DNA of 64,000 bases from Corallium rubrum (GCA_964035015.1 OZ036004.1:5684280-5748279), one strand, 5' to 3'; positions 1 through 8,856 are shown, numbered from the stretch's first letter. Notes: generated by a model from the letters alone, not told the origin. Numbers and translations are program-made.

Positions 1-829
1 AATGCATGGACAAGAACTAGGTTTAAATATTGTACAAAGAAATTGATGTTGTGTGACCAGACTGCACATGTTTTTCTCACAAATCTTTTAGATTTTAACT
101 CATTGTCAAACACTGTGGACTGGTAGTCACAAGCTTCTTTAATAATTAATTGTTGTTGGTCAAAGAATGTTTTTAATAAAACCAAGAGGATTTTTCCTAT
201 TAAAAAATGAAATATTAACTAGTACATGTATTTATTTATTTACAGTATTCATGGTTTTGTATTATAACAATGGCAAAAATTGCAGATTAAAATGGTATTA
301 CAAGACTAAATATGTTTTTTTACATAGTGTCTAATCAGCATTAAAGCTGGCCAGAACTGGAGAAAATACTTTGTTTCCTGGTGGAGTTTAACATCAAGTG
401 GAATACTGGGAGGTCTTTTTGTATCTTTTTAAATTATATTTGTATAATTATTATACATGTTACTAATGGTTTCAGTTTACTTTTCAACATGTGGTTTGGA
501 ACTTTATTACCAAGTATCAAATTACATTAATTTCCGAATTTGGAAAATTGAAGGTTGGACTTGGTTATGAATTATTTCAATTGAAAATTTGAGATGTTTG
601 ATTTCATTAAGAAAACATCATTCTACAATTCCAAATTATCATCTGACTCATCAAAGAATAGAGCAAACTAAGCTGAACTTCAAATTTCAACATGCATTCA
701 AATTTTAAATTGCCCTTTGGTATCAACATTATTTTGAACTTGTAAATGTGATTGGGAACTTGGCAACAAAATTCTAATTAGCTACACACTGAAAAGTAAG
801 TTCAAATCAATGAGAATACAAACATGTAT

Positions 830-848
830 GGGGTGGGGGGTGGGTGGG
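830..848 (+). other. Putative G-quadruplex motif
   Basis: Four G-runs of 4, 6, 3 and 3 bases are separated by single T residues. Single-nucleotide loops are known to favour very stable parallel quadruplexes. The run stands out in an otherwise AT-rich stretch. A function is not shown by the sequence. Confidence 0.7.
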
Positions 849-938
849 TAGGTGAACCAGTATTACAATGAGCTCTTATGTATAACTGGAGTGATATCTT
901 TGTGGCAATCTTGTTCCCAGAGCCATCGATCCTTTTGT

Positions 939-1036
939 GCCTGAAGTACATATAGTTCCAGTCTTCTACATGGGCTGGTCAAGGCTGATTTGGTCAAAAG
1001 ACTGTGTAGGAGACTGGAACTATATGTACTTCAGGC
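939..1036. repeat. Near-perfect 32-bp hairpin
   Basis: The arms at 939-970 and 1005-1036 are reverse complements with a single mismatch, separated by a 34-bp loop. Transcribed from either strand it would fold into a stem about the size of a small-RNA precursor. It could equally be a tiny foldback MITE or a remnant of one. No further copy is present in this window, so the repeat family is unknown. Confidence 0.8.
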
Positions 1037-1360
1037 CCACATGTTCCCCATGTTTGGCTTCAATCTTTGCCTGGTCAATGAACAGCAGATATCACTGACC
1101 TATTACTAATTAAGGACAGATCTCCCATGTCACTCCCCATTGCAGTATATTTGTTAATCTAATATAGTATTTCATATCTAATATTAATGACACTTGCATG
1201 ACCATAAAATGTACATGATGTAGTTGAATCAAACAGTTCAGTTCCTTGACTATTTTTTATCAAAGACTTATGTCTTATTTTGGACGTATCTTTTTAACCC
1301 AAAGTTTGATAACTGTGCTTGAGTAACCGCATAAAATTATGTAAAGAATATGGCAGAGAG

Positions 1361-2228
1361 GATGGTAGAATGATGGTAGATGTTGTTTGAATGGTGGTAG
1401 ATGTTGTTTGAATGAATTGGTAGATGTTGTTTGAATGATGGTAGGTGTTGTTTGAATGATGGTAGATGTTGTTTGAATGATGGTAGATGTTGTTTGAATG
1501 ATGGTAGATGTTGTTTGAATGATGGTAGATGTTGTTTGAATGAAGGTAGATGTTGTTTGAATGATGGTAGATGTTGTTTGAATGATGGTAGATGTTGTTT
1601 GAATGATGGTAAATGTTGTTTGAATGAAGGTAGATGTTGTTTGAATGAAGACGTTGTTTTAATGATGGTAGATGTTGTTTGAATGATGGTAAATGTTGTT
1701 TGAATGATGGTGGATGTTGTTTGAATGATGGTAAATGTTGTTTGAGTGATGGCAGATGTTGTTTGAATGGTGGTAGATGTTGTTTGAATGGTCGTAGATG
1801 TTGTTTGAATGATGGTAGATGTTGTTTGAATGATGGTAGATGTTGTTTGAATGATGGTAGATGTTGTTTGAATGAAGGTAGATGTGGTTTGAATGATGGT
1901 AGATGTTGTTTGAATGATGGTAGATGTTGTTTGAATGATGGTAGATGTGGTTTGAATGATGGTAGATGTTGTTTGAATGATGGTAGATGTGGTTTGAATG
2001 ATGGTAGATGTTGTTTGAATGATGGTAGATGTTGTTTGAATGATGGTAGATGTGGTTTGAATGATGGTAGATGTTGTTTGAATGATGGTAGATGTTGTTT
2101 GAATGATGGTAGATGTTGTTTGAATGATGGTAGATGTTGTTTGAATGATGGTAGATGTGGTTTGAATGATGGTAGATGTTGTTTGAATGATGGTAGATGC
2201 TGTGTGAATGGTGATAGATGTGGTTTAT
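1361..2228. repeat. 21-bp minisatellite, about 41 copies
   Basis: A 21-bp unit (core GATGGTAGATGTTGTTTGAAT on the plus strand, shown up to one base rotation) is repeated in tandem with scattered substitutions, for example TGTTGT to TGTGGT in the right half. The period is a multiple of three, so long open frames appear on both strands: LNDGRCC units on plus and HLPSFKQ units on minus. These are a consequence of the period and not evidence of a gene. There is no flanking signal peptide, domain or splice context. One copy near 1651 carries a deletion that shifts the plus frame. Confidence 0.95.
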
Positions 2229-2701
2229 CTACCTGTGTATCTATTTTAAAATGTGTGAAATTTTTCTTAGCAGCCACTTCAGATTTCTCTATGGAATGGT
2301 CCATGTTTATTAGACTAGTCTATTCTTTGCGTGTACCCAACAGTACAGTACTTAACTATTATGGGAAGGTTAAATGAAGGTCTTGTAGCGTGATTTTACA
2401 CGTTAGGAAAATTGTTACTTGGATTCAAGTCAAAATATCACCAGCTGATCTTGATTTTTGAAGCCACCACCACACTATGTTGTTGACCAACATTGCAACA
2501 TCGTTGTTACATCAGTAATGTTGTTGCAATTAATTTGCTAACAACAGGGCTTGATTGTTTTTCAGGATGTTTTTTTTTGCTCAAAATTTTTTAAGCTTTA
2601 CACTCAGTAATTGCCGTGATATGAATGATTTCGGTTTCAAAAATACTAATAAAATTCCGAGATTATTCGAGCTGACTGGAGCTGACTCATTGTGGTGGTG
2701 G
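2229..2701. other. Unannotated spacer
   Basis: No gene or known repeat was recognised. A short imperfect dyad rich in AACAATGTTG-type words lies near 2480-2530. The right part leads into the HECT-like relic on the minus strand. Confidence 0.5.
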
Positions 2702-2998
2702 TTATCTTTGTGATGGTCGTGATGGTTGCGCTGGGAAAAACTGTTGCCAAAATTCAGTGATTACTTCGTGCACAACCCCTGTACCTCTACCAGACTCAAG
2801 CTGGCCCCCTTCATTGACAATAACAATACTTAATATACACAATTGAAGAATATCAGGATCTTTAAACTCATCTATAACTCCTTTAAAGTGTCTATGAAAT
2901 GAAAAATTCGTTGGCATTTTTGTTGTTTTATTGTACAGAGGAGCATGACAGGAGCACTCACTGAAAATTTCAAGAGAATCTGATGCGTAGTTTTCGCG
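2702..2998 (-). pseudogene. HECT-like ubiquitin ligase fragment (relic)
   Basis: The minus-strand frame is open from just after a TAG upstream of 2998 to a stop at 2702, about 98 codons. Its C-terminal half has the pattern VNEGGQ...GRGTGVVHEVITEFWQQFF, which resembles the start of the HECT N-lobe (acidic or hydrophobic strand, then a Gly-rich turn, then E-hydrophobic-x-x-FW). HECT domains transfer ubiquitin through a C-terminal cysteine. That cysteine and the whole C-lobe are absent, so this cannot be an active ligase. HECT-like fragments of this kind are often carried in transposon-associated gene families of marine invertebrates. The family call is by eye and could be wrong. The 5' half lies in the left arm of the 2881-3330 palindrome, and two other copies of that half carry an in-frame TGA. 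Confidence 0.4.
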
Positions 2999-3330
2999 CT
3001 ATCAACTCTCAAAGTTTGCCATGGCTAGTCGTTCTTGGAGAAAAATTGGGCTTTCGGAAACAATGCTTATGACGTACGCAGATGGACAACTATGCATAAG
3101 AACAATAGATTTCACTATTAATGATCCATCTGCGTACGTCATAAGGCATTGTTACCAAGCAGCCCAAATTTCGCCAAAACAAACTATCCACGGCAAATTT
3201 TGAGAGTTGATAGCTCGAAAACTACGCATCAGATTTTCTTGAAATTTTCAGTGAGTGTTCCTGTCATGCTCCTCTGTACAATAAAACAACAAAAATGCCA
3301 ACGTATTTTTCTCTTCATTGACATTTTAAG
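2881..3330. repeat. 450-bp inverted repeat (foldback hairpin)
   Basis: The left arm (2881-3086) and right arm (3125-3330) are reverse complements with moderate divergence, around a 38-bp spacer. The innermost part, next to the spacer, is nearly perfect over GACGTACGCAGATGGA. The arms contain the upstream half of the HECT-like frame, so two copies of one coding relic face each other. Read-through transcription would give a long hairpin RNA. No clear target-site duplication was found, so it may be an inverted duplication rather than a transposon. Confidence 0.85.
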
Positions 3331-3383
3331 CACGTGGCTCCTGTGAACTAGGATTTCTCGTACAGGCTGATCGACAGTTGGTG
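3217..3383 (+). repeat. Dispersed 167-bp repeat, copy 1
   Basis: This stretch, which overlaps the right arm of the hairpin, recurs in the same orientation at 5488-5654 with a small number of substitutions and no length difference. In the frame corresponding to the HECT-like relic, both copies end at the same TGA. They therefore share a disabled ancestor distinct from the minus-strand copy at 2893-2998. Confidence 0.85.
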
Positions 3384-3639
3384 GAGCTTAGATATAGATT
3401 AATGTACATACACTAAAGTTAGGAAAATGGTTAAAAAATCAAAATCATCAAACTTGTATGCTCACAATTTCCAAAAACTATCTGTAAATAATGAGCCAGT
3501 TCTATTATGTGGTAATAAACAACACTTGAGATGTAAAACAATCTATATATACTTACTTTGGGTTGTGGGCTGATCAGTGACGTGCACTTCATTGGCATGA
3601 AAGGGACAAGTATTGGATCATTCATCATTGTGCTTGGAA
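3384..3639. other. Unannotated spacer
   Basis: No supported gene. A minus-strand open stretch beginning MMNDPILVPF ends at a good splice-donor-like GTAAGTAT near 3556, but no partner exon or domain was seen. Confidence 0.4.
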
Positions 3640-4010
3640 TCAATTAGTAATAGCTCTATGTTGTTGACTTCTGCTTAGGGTTTCACAGGGCAGATTCCAT
3701 TGTAGTTGTTCTTTTACGGGCAACCATTTCAACTTAATGATGTCATCCAAGCCTGCAGAGCGTCCAAGGATAAAACTGGCCGTTGCTTTTTGTACTCTTT
3801 GGAGACGATTTTCGAGATAGTCAGGTAGGTTATGATACACGATGCTGTTAAAGTACAGTTCTGACAGGACCAAAGCCTGGGCGACAGTTTTCCTGATGTT
3901 AAAGGGCAAAATGTTTTTCAACTTTCTCAGAGTTGCAAGGGTGGCGTAACAGGTTGATGACACGTGCTTTATGTTTTCCTCCCATCTAAGATTCTCATCT
4001 ATATAGAAAA
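3640..4010 (-). pseudogene. LINE reverse transcriptase C-terminal fragment
   Basis: The minus frame opens at about 4002 and reads through IDENLRWEENIKHV, then the helical stretch LRKLKNILPF, then LYFNSIVYHNLP and a terminal LKWLPVKEQLQWN block. This is the thumb and downstream region typical of jockey/CR1-like non-LTR retrotransposon reverse transcriptases. The palm domain with the catalytic aspartates is missing, because the fragment is cut off on its 5' side by the 20-bp minisatellite that begins at about 4018. It is a dead fragment. It resembles the plus-strand LINE at 6063-8056 in domain position but not closely in sequence. Confidence 0.75.
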
Positions 4011-4017
4011 ATTTTCT

Positions 4018-5236
4018 TTAAATAAAATGATAGGGAAAGAAATAAAATGATAGAGAAAGAAATAAAATGATAGAGAAAGAAATGAAATGATAGAGAAAGA
4101 AATAAAATGATAGAGAAAGAAATAAAATGATAGAGAAATAAATAAAATGATAGAGAAAGAAATAAAATGATGGAGAAAGAAATAAAATGATAGAGAAAGA
4201 AATAAAATGATAGAGAAAGAAATAAAATGATAGAGAAATAAATAAAATGATAGAGAAAGAAATAAAATGATAGAGACATAAATAAAATGATAGAGAAAGA
4301 AATAAAATGATAGAGAAAGAAATTAAATGATAGAGAAAGAAATCAAGTGATAGAGAAATAAATGAAATGATAGAGAAAGAAATCAAATGATAAAGAAAGA
4401 AATAAAATGATAGAGAAAGAAATAAAATGACAGAGAATGAAATAAAATGATAGAGAAAGAAATAAAATGATAGAGAAAGAAATAAAATGATAGAGACATA
4501 AATAAAATGATAGAGAAAGAAATAAAATGATAGAGACATAAATAAAATGATAGAGAAAGAAATAAAATGATAGAGACATAAATAAAATGATAGAGAAAGA
4601 AATAAAATGATAGAGAAAGAAATTGAATGATAGAGGAAGAAATGAAATGATAGAGAAAGAAATGAAATGATAGAGAAAGAAATGAAATGATAGAGAAAGA
4701 AATAAAATGATAGAGAAAGAAATCAAATGATAGAGAAAGAAATCAAATGACAGAGAAAGAAATAAAATGATAGAGAAAGAAATAAAATGATAGAGAAATA
4801 AATAAAATGATAGAGGAAGAAATAAAATGAAAGAGAAAGAAATAAAATGACAGAGAAAGAAATAAAATGATAGAGAAAGAAATAAAATGATAGAGAAAGA
4901 AATAAAATGATAGAGAAAGAAATAAAATGATAGAGAAAGAAATAAAATGATAGAGAAATAAATGAAATGATAGAGGAAGAAATAAAATGAAAGAGAAAGA
5001 AATAGAATGACAGAGAAAGAATTAAAATGATAGAGAAAGAAATAAAATGATAGAGAGAGAAATAAAATGATAGAGAAATAAATAAAATGATAGAGAAAGA
5101 AACAAGATGATAGAGAAAGAAATAAAATGATAGAGAAAGAAATGAAATGATAGAAAGAAATCAAATGATAGAGAAATAAATAAATAAAACGATAGAGAAA
5201 GAAATAAAATGATAGAGAAAGAAATAAAATGATAGA
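4018..5236. repeat. 20-bp minisatellite, about 61 copies
   Basis: A 20-bp AT-rich unit (AATAAAATGATAGAGAAAGA on plus) is repeated with point variants such as AAAGA to AAATA or GACATA, and with a few 4-bp indels near 5150-5190. On the minus strand the unit reads as overlapping hydrophobic frames (FYFFLYHF-type). These arise from the absence of stops in the unit and are not a membrane protein. Confidence 0.95.
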
Positions 5237-5487
5237 CTATATTGACGAAAAATGCTAAGAAATACACAATTATGCCAGTGTTTAAATTTTCGACATGAAG
5301 GAAGGGTTTTTTGAGACTACTATATTAACGAAAAATGCTCAGAATTACGCAATTATGCCAGCGTTTAAATAAGAACACATTCTATTTTTAGACAAATATT
5401 GATGACGTCATTTCTATATGAAGGAAGCGTTTTTTCTGACTAATATATTAACGAAACATGCTCAGAATTACCCAATTATGTCGGTTT
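5235..5487. repeat. Three diverged tandem copies of an approx. 85-125-bp unit
   Basis: Units start near 5235, 5318 and 5441. Each begins with ACTA(N)TATATT(A/G)ACGAAA followed by ATGCT(A/C)AGAA and CAATTATG(C/T)C. The first two also share a TTTAAA block and an ATGAAGGAAG(G/C)GTTTTTT end. The second unit has an insertion of about 40 bp containing TGATGACGTCA, a perfect CRE-like octamer. The third unit is cut off by the 167-bp repeat copy at 5488. Function is unknown. Confidence 0.75.
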
Positions 5488-5654
5488 GAAAACTACGCCT
5501 CAGATTCTCTTGAAATGTTCAGTGCGTGCTCCTGTGATGCTCCTCTGTACAGTAAAACAACAAAAATGCCAACGTATTTTTCTCTTCATTGACATTTTAA
5601 GCACGTGGCTCCTGTGAACTAGGATTTCTCGTACAGGCTGATCGACAGTTGGTG
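5488..5654 (+). repeat. Dispersed 167-bp repeat, copy 2
   Basis: Same length and orientation as 3217-3383 and 2271 bp downstream of it. It carries the same in-frame TGA in the HECT-like relic frame. It abuts the diverged triple repeat on its left. Confidence 0.85.
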
Positions 5655-5761
5655 TTTGAAATGGCCGTGATGATTGTGATGTTTGTTTTGATGTTTGTTT
5701 CGAATATGTGTAACTGCCAGTCAAAGCCTCTAATTATTTATAACAAAGGATGTTTGTGAGT

Positions 5762-5832
5762 CGTGAGCTACTGCACTGGATAGCGCTGTGTTTATCCACG
5801 TGATAACGAACGGGTTCGATGCTTTCTCAGGA
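5762..5832 (+). ncRNA. Possible tRNA-like / SINE head relic
   Basis: GGGTTCGATGCT at 5812-5823 is close to the internal pol III B box, and CACTGGATAGCGC some 35 bases upstream looks like a tRNA D-arm. Between them, TTATC and GATAA could form an anticodon-like stem around a loop reading CCACGTG. The T-stem and acceptor stem do not pair well, so this is at best a decayed tRNA or a tRNA-derived SINE fragment. A chance match is possible. Confidence 0.3.
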
Positions 5833-6062
5833 CGAAACTTTTTCTTTCTTCTGTTTTACAAAAAATGGGGTTTTGTTTCTTGAACTCAAGAAGGCTTTTG
5901 TTGCTCAGACCAACTCATCAATCAACGTTGCAATGTTGTGTGGGATTGTGGGAATTATTGCATATTGTTAAATGTACTGAACATATCATGCAAGAGAACA
6001 TTTGACTGTAAAAAATGTTTATTTTCCTTATTAATACCATTTTGTTTATTGTTTTTGATACC
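5833..6062. other. Unannotated spacer
   Basis: AT-rich sequence with no recognised gene or repeat. It borders the 5' truncated LINE on its right. Confidence 0.4.
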
Positions 6063-6319
6063 ATAATGTATTCTTATTATACATCAGTGATCTTCCAAAT
6101 TGTTTAGCATATTCAAAGCACTCAATGTTTGCAAATAAAAATGTCACGGCTATAGGAAATTGCCTAGACCAAATTCAAATGAAATTAAACTCTGATTTAA
6201 CAAAAAATCACACTTGGCTAGTAGCGAATAAGTTGATATTAAATGTTTCTAAGAGAGAATACATGATGATTGGGTCTCGTAATCAAATACATAACAAAAT
6301 TTACAGAAGACTCAGTTTA
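6063..6319 (+). pseudogene. LINE reverse transcriptase, palm part (upstream piece)
   Basis: The open frame begins in VFLLYISDLPNCLAYSKHSMFA, written here only as landmarks: YISDLP at about 6084-6101, then MFA at 6125-6133. In non-LTR reverse transcriptases this position is followed by the catalytic Asp-Asp pair of the (F/Y)xDD motif. Here it reads MFAN-K-N, so the catalytic pair is lost. LVANKLILNVSK downstream matches the next conserved strand of the family. The frame runs into the inserted element at 6320. Confidence 0.8.
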
Positions 6320-7142
6320 GACGTCGAAGTTCCGTCGCATTTAATTCGTCGAATTTGATGCGACGATTATGCGACAGAAGTGGCACAGTTCGGTTTAGAC
6401 GTCGAATTTAATGTGTCCATTTAATGTTACGGTTGAAGTTTAACGCCAAATAGCTCTTAACGTTGGTGTTTCGAGTTTCGAATTACCGCTCCAATTTGCA
6501 TGGCACCCAGCTGTTAAGAGAAACGCCATGTTTTTATCTTCAAGTGAGTACATCAAAAAGCTAAAACGCAAAGAAGACCTTCAGATGCTCTCTGTGTTTC
6601 AACCTGTGTCGTTAAACCTTGGCATTGGTCGCCTGTTTGTCGTTAGTGGAATTGGAATGTATAAGCTTTCGCTTAAAGCTCTCTTTCTTAAAACTCGATT
6701 AATGTGTCGCTTTCGGCTAGTTCGACAGTTTTCTTCATCCGAAAACTCCAATACCTTTAACAAGTAACCCTTTATTGCCACCCAACTTCATACTAATTGT
6801 TTTCGTCCGTCACAAAACATTCTGGACGATACAAACGAGTCCGCCATGTTGAAAATGATCTTCGTGGGGCCCACGAACTGTAAAATTGTTGGGTATTGAG
6901 GGATATTGTAGGATAGAAAAAGTGATTATACTAATTTATGCATTTTGTTCGACTGCATTTTATGCGACGTCTAAATCAACGTCGCATTTCCGTCGAATTA
7001 TGCGACACAGCTCGTCGCATAATTCGACAGCGTCGAATTAAATGCGACGTGTCGAATAAAATCAGTTTAGACGTTGCATTTCCGTCGGATAAAATTGGCC
7101 GCATTAAATGCGACGAATTAAATGCGAAGGAACTTCGACGTC
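6320..7142. mobile_element. PIF/Harbinger-like non-autonomous element, TTA duplication
   Basis: The ends are inverted: GACGTCGAAGTTCC at 6320 and its complement ending at 7142. About 33 bp match with one mismatch before similarity decays. TTA flanks both sides (6317-6319 and 7143-7145), the 3-bp TWA target duplication typical of PIF/Harbinger. Removing the 823 bp plus one TTA rejoins the interrupted LINE frame exactly. The interior has many GTCGCAT/GTCGAAT words, with further inverted TTTAGACGT copies near 6391, 6967 and 7063. Short open stretches exist, for example 6599-6781 on minus with a basic RKRHINRVLRKR segment, but no DDE transposase is recognisable, so it should depend on a transposase supplied in trans. 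Confidence 0.8.
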
Positions 7143-7811
7143 TTAACCAAGCCTAAATCAGTTAAGAGAGTAAAAACTGCTAAAAGTCTAGGTGTGATAA
7201 TAGATGAGAAATTAAACTGGGAAAAACATATTGACAGCATTAGCAAGAAAGTATCAAAAAGTATTGGAGCCATAAGACTTATTAAACCATATATTCCTAA
7301 AGAAAATTTGATTGATACCTACTATGCTCTTGTTAAACCTTACTTTGATTACTGCTCTTTGGTCTGGGGTAATTACAATGTACGTGTTGCTACAATTAAA
7401 ATTACAGAAAATTGAGCAGCCAGAGTAATACGTGGAGATAATTATGAAATTCGTTTGACAGATATTTTAAAAAAATTGAATTGGTATCCATGAAATTATT
7501 ACCGACTTGAGCAGTTGCTGGTGTTAATGCACAAAATACTCAAAAATAACCCACCTAAAGCTATTATGGAACTGTATCAAATTTCAGTAAACCAGGTTTA
7601 CAATCTTCGAAGTAACAATAATATGCTAATGTTGTCAAAACCCAGGTCAAATGCAATAAAATGCAGCTTTAGTTATGGAGCTGCCAAAATCTGGAATACT
7701 CTGCCATTACATCTTAAGAACACCTCCCTTACTATAACTGAGTTTAAAACTAAACTCAGGGAGATTTTTAAGGATGAAAATTGTACTATTTTAAACAACT
7801 TGAAGTACTAG
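7143..7811 (+). pseudogene. LINE reverse transcriptase, C-terminal part (downstream piece)
   Basis: The frame continues after the insertion with SLGVIIDEKLNW, YALVKPYFDYCSLVWGN, and then the terminal AAKIWNTLPLHLKN block ending at 7811. These match the thumb and C-terminal region of jockey/CR1-like reverse transcriptases. Two in-frame TGA codons interrupt it, at about 7413 and 7491. The second sits where the family usually has a Trp or a similar residue. With the missing catalytic pair upstream, the copy is clearly dead. Confidence 0.85.
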
Positions 7812-8056
7812 TAATGATTTTTTCCCTACCATTTTAATAATTTTAATGTTAGAATGTAAATAGTCGTTTATTTAGATAATTTAGTCGTAATTAAGTGTTT
7901 TTAAGTCTTTTTATAGTTAGTTCTACATGGCCCTATGAAAATCCAACATTTTATAGTTTCTTCTTTCTCTTGGATTTTATTGTATTTGTAAATAGTTGAT
8001 AGGCTACCATGTTTAAATATAGTCAAATAAATAAATAAACAAATAAAATAAATAAG
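7812..8056 (+). other. LINE 3' UTR and A-rich tail
   Basis: Non-coding AT-rich sequence follows the ORF stop and ends in an irregular (AAATA)n tail at 8022-8055. This fits the 3' end of the LINE copy. Confidence 0.7.
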
Positions 8057-8090
8057 TAGTCATTTAGTATACAATGTTATTTAATAGGAT

Positions 8091-8152
8091 AAAACTAGCC
8101 TCATGATCAAGCAACAATGTACAAAACCTGTGGTAGTTCACGAGCGAAATTT
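8091..8152 (+). repeat. Arm segment inverted relative to its partner (small)
   Basis: AGCCTCATGATCAAGCAACA and what follows matches 60668-60729 in the same orientation, while the neighbouring sequence on both sides (TTATTTAATAG and AGAAGAAAATTTC) matches in reverse complement. AAAAC and GTTTT words at the edges give a short inverted repeat that may have mediated the flip. Confidence 0.8.
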
Positions 8153-8295
8153 TTGTTTCCTAAGAAGAAAATTTCATTTCTGTTCAGCAATGCACAGCCT
8201 TGTCAGTTTACAAAGCTTGTTCAGACTGCGGAATAGATGGAAACATGTTGGCCATATAAATTGCCTCGTCTGAATATGAAATTGTCCAAAGACTA

Positions 8296-8856
8296 CAGTA
8301 AAAACCCGTGTATATGAACCTGTGAATTAAGAAGCTTTAGGCTAAAATTTACCTTTTAGTCTACCCCAATTTTATAAAAACCTTTTTAGCCTAAAAATTG
8401 TAACAGGTTCTTATTTGAAAAACTTCAGTTGAAATAACTGAAAATAAAAACAAGAAATTTTGCACATTTTGTATTTTTGGTAATGACATTATGTTAAATT
8501 AGTTTAAAATTATTTTGTTTTATAAATATTCCAGTTTTGTTGCAGTTTAATTGTTACACAAAGGACCTGGAGAAAAATCAGAGCAGGGTTCTTTTTGATT
8601 ATGTGATCATATTAAGTTTTGATTATGTGATCACATTAAGTTATAATTAAAGTGTCTATTTATTGTACAAAAGCAAGGGACCACAACCATTTTGAGCTTG
8701 TTCTCGGACCAATAGCAAGCCCCCTTTCCTCGAAAAAGTAAGATCCTATTTAAGAACCTAAATAGCCTAAAATCCCAGTAAATACCACTTCTATAAGAAC
8801 CTTTTTAAGCGAACTCGAAAAATGGTGGTTGTTGATACGTGGACTAATTTTTACTG
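8296..8856. mobile_element. pogo/Tc1-like MITE, left copy
   Basis: It starts CAGTAAAAACCCGTGTATAT and ends in the complement of CAGTAAAAAT, flanked on both sides by TA (8294-8295, 8857-8858). TA duplications with CAGTA-type termini are typical of the pogo/Tigger branch of Tc1-mariner. The interior has several TTTAGCCTAAA-like dyads and no coding capacity. It contains a 24-bp tandem duplication (about 8597-8641) absent from the right copy. The same insertion exists at the same place in the other arm. Confidence 0.7.
8529..8688 (+). repeat. Arm segment inverted relative to its partner (large)
   Basis: CCAGTTTTGTTGCAGTTTAA through AAGGGACCACAACC reads in the same orientation at 60143-60277 on the right, whereas all surrounding arm sequence is in opposite orientation. 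One of the two arms has therefore had this stretch flipped since the arms duplicated. The segment lies inside the MITE. Confidence 0.85.

Larger units (their letters stand above)
1..1360. other. AT-rich non-coding flank
   Basis: I see no credible coding frame here. The stretch is AT-rich and holds two local structures listed separately, a G-run at 830-848 and a hairpin at 939-1036. No splice-flanked open frame or repeat family was recognised in the remainder. Confidence 0.6.
6063..8056 (+). mobile_element. 5'-truncated non-LTR retrotransposon (LINE)
   Basis: The plus strand carries the end of a reverse-transcriptase ORF, then a 3' UTR of about 210 bp, then a simple A-rich tail of AAATA/AAATAA units at 8022-8055. 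Truncation at the 5' end and an A-rich microsatellite tail are hallmarks of target-primed reverse transcription. The element is interrupted by the 823-bp TTA-flanked element at 6320-7142. The LINE tail ends where homology of the large inverted structure begins, so their boundaries coincide. No target-site duplication was identified. Confidence 0.85.

Noticed and set aside
1361..2228. A 336-residue minus and a 232-residue plus repeat protein
   Set aside because: A 21-bp period keeps frames open on both strands. There is no other support.
3556..3645. Possible exon on minus ending at a GTAAGTAT donor
   Set aside because: No acceptor with matching phase, no partner exon and no domain.
4018..5267. 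Several hydrophobic minus-strand proteins that look multi-membrane
   Set aside because: These are translations of a 20-bp AT-rich minisatellite, with overlapping frames throughout.
6599..6781. Transposase N-terminus on minus in the TTA-flanked element
   Set aside because: There is a basic segment, but the frame stops after 60 residues and no DDE motifs follow.
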